From contig CAZIDG010000012.1 in the NCBI GenBank assembly GCA_964538065.1, positions 6,495 through 70,494 of the forward strand: DNA of 64,000 nt. Direction: 5' to 3'. Shown in pieces: positions 61,269-64,000 of the stretch. Within the stretch, counting starts at the first letter, position 1. Every line of letters starts with the position of its first letter. The notes under the pieces are model-generated. The model did no database searches. It was not told the origin of the DNA and saw only the letters and a program-made list of their open reading frames with translations. Both the position numbers and the translations under genes were made by a program. This DNA is from G963664225 sp964538065. GTDB lineage: Bacteria > Verrucomicrobiota > Verrucomicrobiia > Limisphaerales > UBA1319.

Positions 61269-61347
61269 GTTGTCAGGGGCCTCCCGCCGGGGGAAACGCC
61301 GTGTGTTGGATGCAACCAGGACGCCACGGACACGGCCAGGAGCGGGC

Positions 61348-62031
61348 TCAGGTTTCGCCGCTAAACACGCTTGCCAGGATGTATTCCTTGGTTTTCCAGA
61401 TCATGGCCATGGTCATCGCCATGGGCAGGAGAACCAGAAACACCATCAGCCATTGAAAGACCCGCGAAAATACAAAATCGATCTGGGCGGCCAGGACTGG
61501 CGAGATGTCAAAGTTGATGATGGCGAATCCCGCGGTAAAGAAAGCCACGGCCACCAAAAGAAGCCCCATATTCACCGTGGAGAAGACCTCCGTTTCCTGG
61601 CGCAGCGTGACATCGGGCAGCATGGCTGTGAGTTGCCGGATGACCACATTCACATCGTACAGGAATAGGAAGCCTGACAGGGCCAGCACACCGACTCCCA
61701 TGACAAAGAAAGGCGTGTGTGGAGCCTGATACCACCAAAACAGGAAGGGGGAGAGTCCTATGTTGATCACGCCCAGAAGTTGGGCGCGATCCAGCACCTT
61801 GATCCACGCTCGTTCATGAGGCTGAAATCGAGTCATCAACCTCAGCCCATACCAGAGTATCATGCTGACAATCAGGGGTGGCAGCACGCCAAAGGGGCGC
61901 AACCAGTCTGTGCGCGCGGTTTGCAGGCCGATGACAAGGGCCAATGGCAGCCCCCAAAACAAGGCAGAGAGCCCCCGGACCAGGTATCCCAGCGCCCGCA
62001 GAAGTTCAGGGTTGGCGGCAGGGGCTGTCAT
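61348..62031 (-). CDS. Hypothetical membrane protein
   Basis: 227 residues, no family recognised. Five or six hydrophobic segments: about 20-35 (ALFWGLPLALVIGL), 48-65, 85-102, 107-127, 152-172 and 190-210. The N-terminus MTAPAANPELLRALGYLV is an ordinary cytoplasmic start. It begins 10 bases after the speA stop on the same strand and so could be co-transcribed with it. No catalytic or binding motif can be seen. Confidence 0.75.
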   Translation of the reverse strand: MTAPAANPELLRALGYLVRGLSALFWGLPLALVIGLQTARTDWLRPFGVLPPLIVSMILWYGLRLMTRFQPHERAWIKVLDRAQLLGVINIGLSPFLFWWYQAPHTPFFVMGVGVLALSGFLFLYDVNVVIRQLTAMLPDVTLRQETEVFSTVNMGLLLVAVAFFTAGFAIINFDISPVLAAQIDFVFSRVFQWLMVFLVLLPMAMTMAMIWKTKEYILASVFSGET

Positions 62032-62041
62032 GTCATGTATC

Positions 62042-63985
62042 TCAGCCGCCGACCGTTAGATAGGTGTAATCCTTCAAACCGCGTTCGTAATCATCCAACA
62101 GGCGCATTGCCTCGGAAGGCTTCAGCCGGTCGGATTTGATGGCCTCGTCCACCTGGGCTTTCATCTGGCGCTTGAGCTCGTTTTCGTCGTATTGCACGGC
62201 GGCCAGGGATTGGGCAATGGTGTTGCCCTCGATCACCTCTTCGACATAGTACCCAGACGGTTCATCTGGCTCGAGGAACACATGCACTTCGTTAACCCGG
62301 CCAAAGAGGTTGTGAAGGTCGCCCATGATGTCCTGGTAGGCGCCCACGAGGAAGATGCCCAGGTAGTACGGTTCATGTTCACCGTTGGTCGTCTTCAAGT
62401 GATGGAGCGTCAGGGTGTCGCGCACATCACGCAGGTCCACAAATTTGCTGATCTGGCCATCGGAATCGCAGGTGATGTCGACCAGGGTTGCTTCACGTGA
62501 GGGTTGCTCATTCAGCCGGTGAATGGGCATGATGGGAAATAACTGCCCCAAAGCCCAGTGATCCAGCAGCGATTGAAAGACGGAGAAATTGCACAGGTAC
62601 TGATCTCCCAGGCTGTCTTCCAATTTGCGTATTTCCTCGGGAATGTAGGCCTGGCCCTTGAAGCTTTGGACCACCGCCTGGCTGATTTCCCAGTAAAGAT
62701 GTTCGATCTTGGCTTTATCCGGCAACCCCAGCAGGCCCAGCATAAACATGTTGTGAGCGTCTTCGCGGCGCTCCATGGCATCGTGACAGGCCTCAAGCTT
62801 GTTCAGTTTGGCCAGACCATCGCGGATTTCCAGCAGTTCCTTCACCAGAGGATGTTCATCAGGACCGTAGGTGAAAGGCAGTTCGTTGCGGACCTTGGCG
62901 ATGGAACCAAAGACCTCGAGAACGAGCACACTATGGTGCGCGACAATCGCCCGCCCGCTTTCGCTGACAATGTTTGGGTGGGGGACATGCTCCGCATCAC
63001 ACACGTTGCCAATATAATAAACGATGTCGTTCGTGTACTCTTGAAGGGTGTAATTCGTTGAACTATCGAAAGCTGAACGGCTTCCGTCATAATCCACACC
63101 CAAACCGCCGCCCACATCCAGGTATTCCAGACCAAAACCCATCTGGTGGAGTTTCGAATAAAAGCGGCTGCATTCCTGGACGGCTTTCTTGACCGTCAGA
63201 ATGTCAGGGACTTGCGAACCGATGTGGAAATGCAACAGCTTGAAGCAGTGGGCAAGGTTTTCCGCCTTGAGCATCTCGGTGGCGGCCAGGATTTCAGCGG
63301 TTGTCAGGCCAAACTTGGCATTATCACCGCCGCTTTCCGCCCACTTGCCGCTGGCTTTGGTGTGGAGTCGCACGCGCATGCCTATCAGCGGTTCCACGTT
63401 CATCTGGCGTGATACCAGGATGATCTGGCGCAGTTCCTCAAGCTTTTCGACGACCAAGATGATTTTTTTACCCAAGCGGAGGCCCAACAAGGCCATGCGG
63501 ACAAATCCGGCATCCTTGTAACCATTGCAAATGATCAACGTTCCGGGGGCATGCTGAAGGGCAAGGGCTGCAAACATTTCGGGCTTGCTGCCAACTTCCA
63601 GACCGACTTGAAACGGGCGTCCGGCATCAAGAATTTCCTCAACCACCTCGCGCAGTTGGTTGACCTTGACGGGGAACACTCCATGGTAGCGGCCCTTGTA
63701 GCCGAATTGCTCGATGGAATGCTGAAACGCCGTGTTGATCGTCTCAACACGGTGACGCAAAATATCCTGGAAGCGGATCAACAGCGGAAATTTCAGTCCG
63801 CGTCCCCGAGCTTCCTCGATGACGTCTGTCAGATCAACGGACGCACCCGCATCCTGCTGTGGTTTGGCCAGTACATGACCTTCCTCGTTGATATCAAAAT
63901 AATTCGCACCCCAGCGGTCGATATTGTAAAGGCTGCGGGCGGCCTGGATATCCCAGGACGTGCTCTCAATGGCTGAATCGCTCAT
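62042..63985 (-). CDS. speA: Biosynthetic arginine decarboxylase
   Basis: 647-residue PLP enzyme that decarboxylates arginine to agmatine, the first step of polyamine synthesis by the agmatine route. The lysine forming the Schiff base is Lys107 in GVFPVKVNQ. The barrel carries FHIGSQVPD and EYLDVGGGLGVDYDGS, and the late catalytic Cys is in ITCDSDGQISKF, with SESGRA matching the family's HESGRA. The length is in the SpeA range (about 630-660). The start lies 15 bases from the window end, so it is complete. Neighbouring polyamine genes are not in view. Confidence 0.96.
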   Translation of the reverse strand: MSDSAIESTSWDIQAARSLYNIDRWGANYFDINEEGHVLAKPQQDAGASVDLTDVIEEARGRGLKFPLLIRFQDILRHRVETINTAFQHSIEQFGYKGRYHGVFPVKVNQLREVVEEILDAGRPFQVGLEVGSKPEMFAALALQHAPGTLIICNGYKDAGFVRMALLGLRLGKKIILVVEKLEELRQIILVSRQMNVEPLIGMRVRLHTKASGKWAESGGDNAKFGLTTAEILAATEMLKAENLAHCFKLLHFHIGSQVPDILTVKKAVQECSRFYSKLHQMGFGLEYLDVGGGLGVDYDGSRSAFDSSTNYTLQEYTNDIVYYIGNVCDAEHVPHPNIVSESGRAIVAHHSVLVLEVFGSIAKVRNELPFTYGPDEHPLVKELLEIRDGLAKLNKLEACHDAMERREDAHNMFMLGLLGLPDKAKIEHLYWEISQAVVQSFKGQAYIPEEIRKLEDSLGDQYLCNFSVFQSLLDHWALGQLFPIMPIHRLNEQPSREATLVDITCDSDGQISKFVDLRDVRDTLTLHHLKTTNGEHEPYYLGIFLVGAYQDIMGDLHNLFGRVNEVHVFLEPDEPSGYYVEEVIEGNTIAQSLAAVQYDENELKRQMKAQVDEAIKSDRLKPSEAMRLLDDYERGLKDYTYLTVGG

Positions 63986-64000
63986 CTTCGCAATCTCAAA

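Noticed and set aside
1..64000. CRISPR arrays, tRNA or rRNA genes, insertion sequences
   Set aside because: No regularly spaced direct repeats, no cloverleaf with a TTCGA arm, and no transposase motif were noticed in a manual read.

Overview
The window looks like a piece of a Verrucomicrobiota chromosome, probably from the Pedosphaera/Limisphaera side (subdivision 3). The reasons are a prepilin-type H-X9-DG protein, Tat-signal Gfo/Idh/MocA oxidoreductases and a Tat-signal xylose-isomerase-like barrel, a giant secreted lamin-tail/CotH/Ig-repeat protein ending in an FYRV-type tail, and hopanoid genes. No rRNA, tRNA, CRISPR array, insertion sequence or prophage gene was recognised. This taxonomic call comes from family content, not from a marker gene.

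Layout. Bases 1-13984 (plus strand) hold the end of a nucleoside-permease-like MFS transporter, a Tat-exported sugar isomerase/epimerase, a pseudopilin-like protein with a readable promoter, an unrecognised 697-residue exported protein and the 2880-residue modular surface protein. Bases 13974-23874 (minus strand) are one compact operon: acyl carrier protein, acyl-CoA/ACP ligase, asparagine synthase, NAD-synthase-like amidotransferase, a one-module NRPS (C-A-PCP-TE) and a phosphopantetheinyl transferase. It looks self-contained for making an N-acylated amino-acid product. Bases 24402-33241 (minus) carry purB, two Gfo/Idh/MocA oxidoreductases, the hopanoid pair hpnG and shc, and a DUF2089 regulator-like protein paired with a membrane protein. 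Bases 33321-36058 encode an M16 zinc peptidase interrupted by a 100-N assembly gap. The gap is flanked by the same 55 bases on both sides, so it is almost certainly artificial.

Bases 36306-61217 (plus) are a 25 kb surface-glycan locus: BY-kinase/chain-length protein, UDP-GlcNAc 4-epimerase, ABC exporter (Wzm/Wzt), sialic-acid-type genes (neuB, neuC, neuA), six or seven glycosyltransferases, a polysaccharide deacetylase, a methyltransferase, an O-antigen ligase/polymerase, a CapK-like adenylate-forming enzyme, a DegT aminotransferase and an initiating sugar-phosphate transferase. It closes with a clear terminator at 61244-61268. Many neighbours overlap by 1-4 bases, which implies translational coupling. 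Bases 61348-63985 (minus) hold a small membrane protein and arginine decarboxylase speA.

How the parts may work together. The glycan locus can activate a C4-epimerised UDP-HexNAc and a CMP-nonulosonate, build a lipid-linked chain from an undecaprenyl-phosphate primer, decorate it and export it. The NRPS operon is the strongest candidate for an undescribed system, because its acyl-ligase/ACP/amidotransferase part resembles the set seen near exosortase-A loci while here it sits beside an NRPS and its own PPTase.
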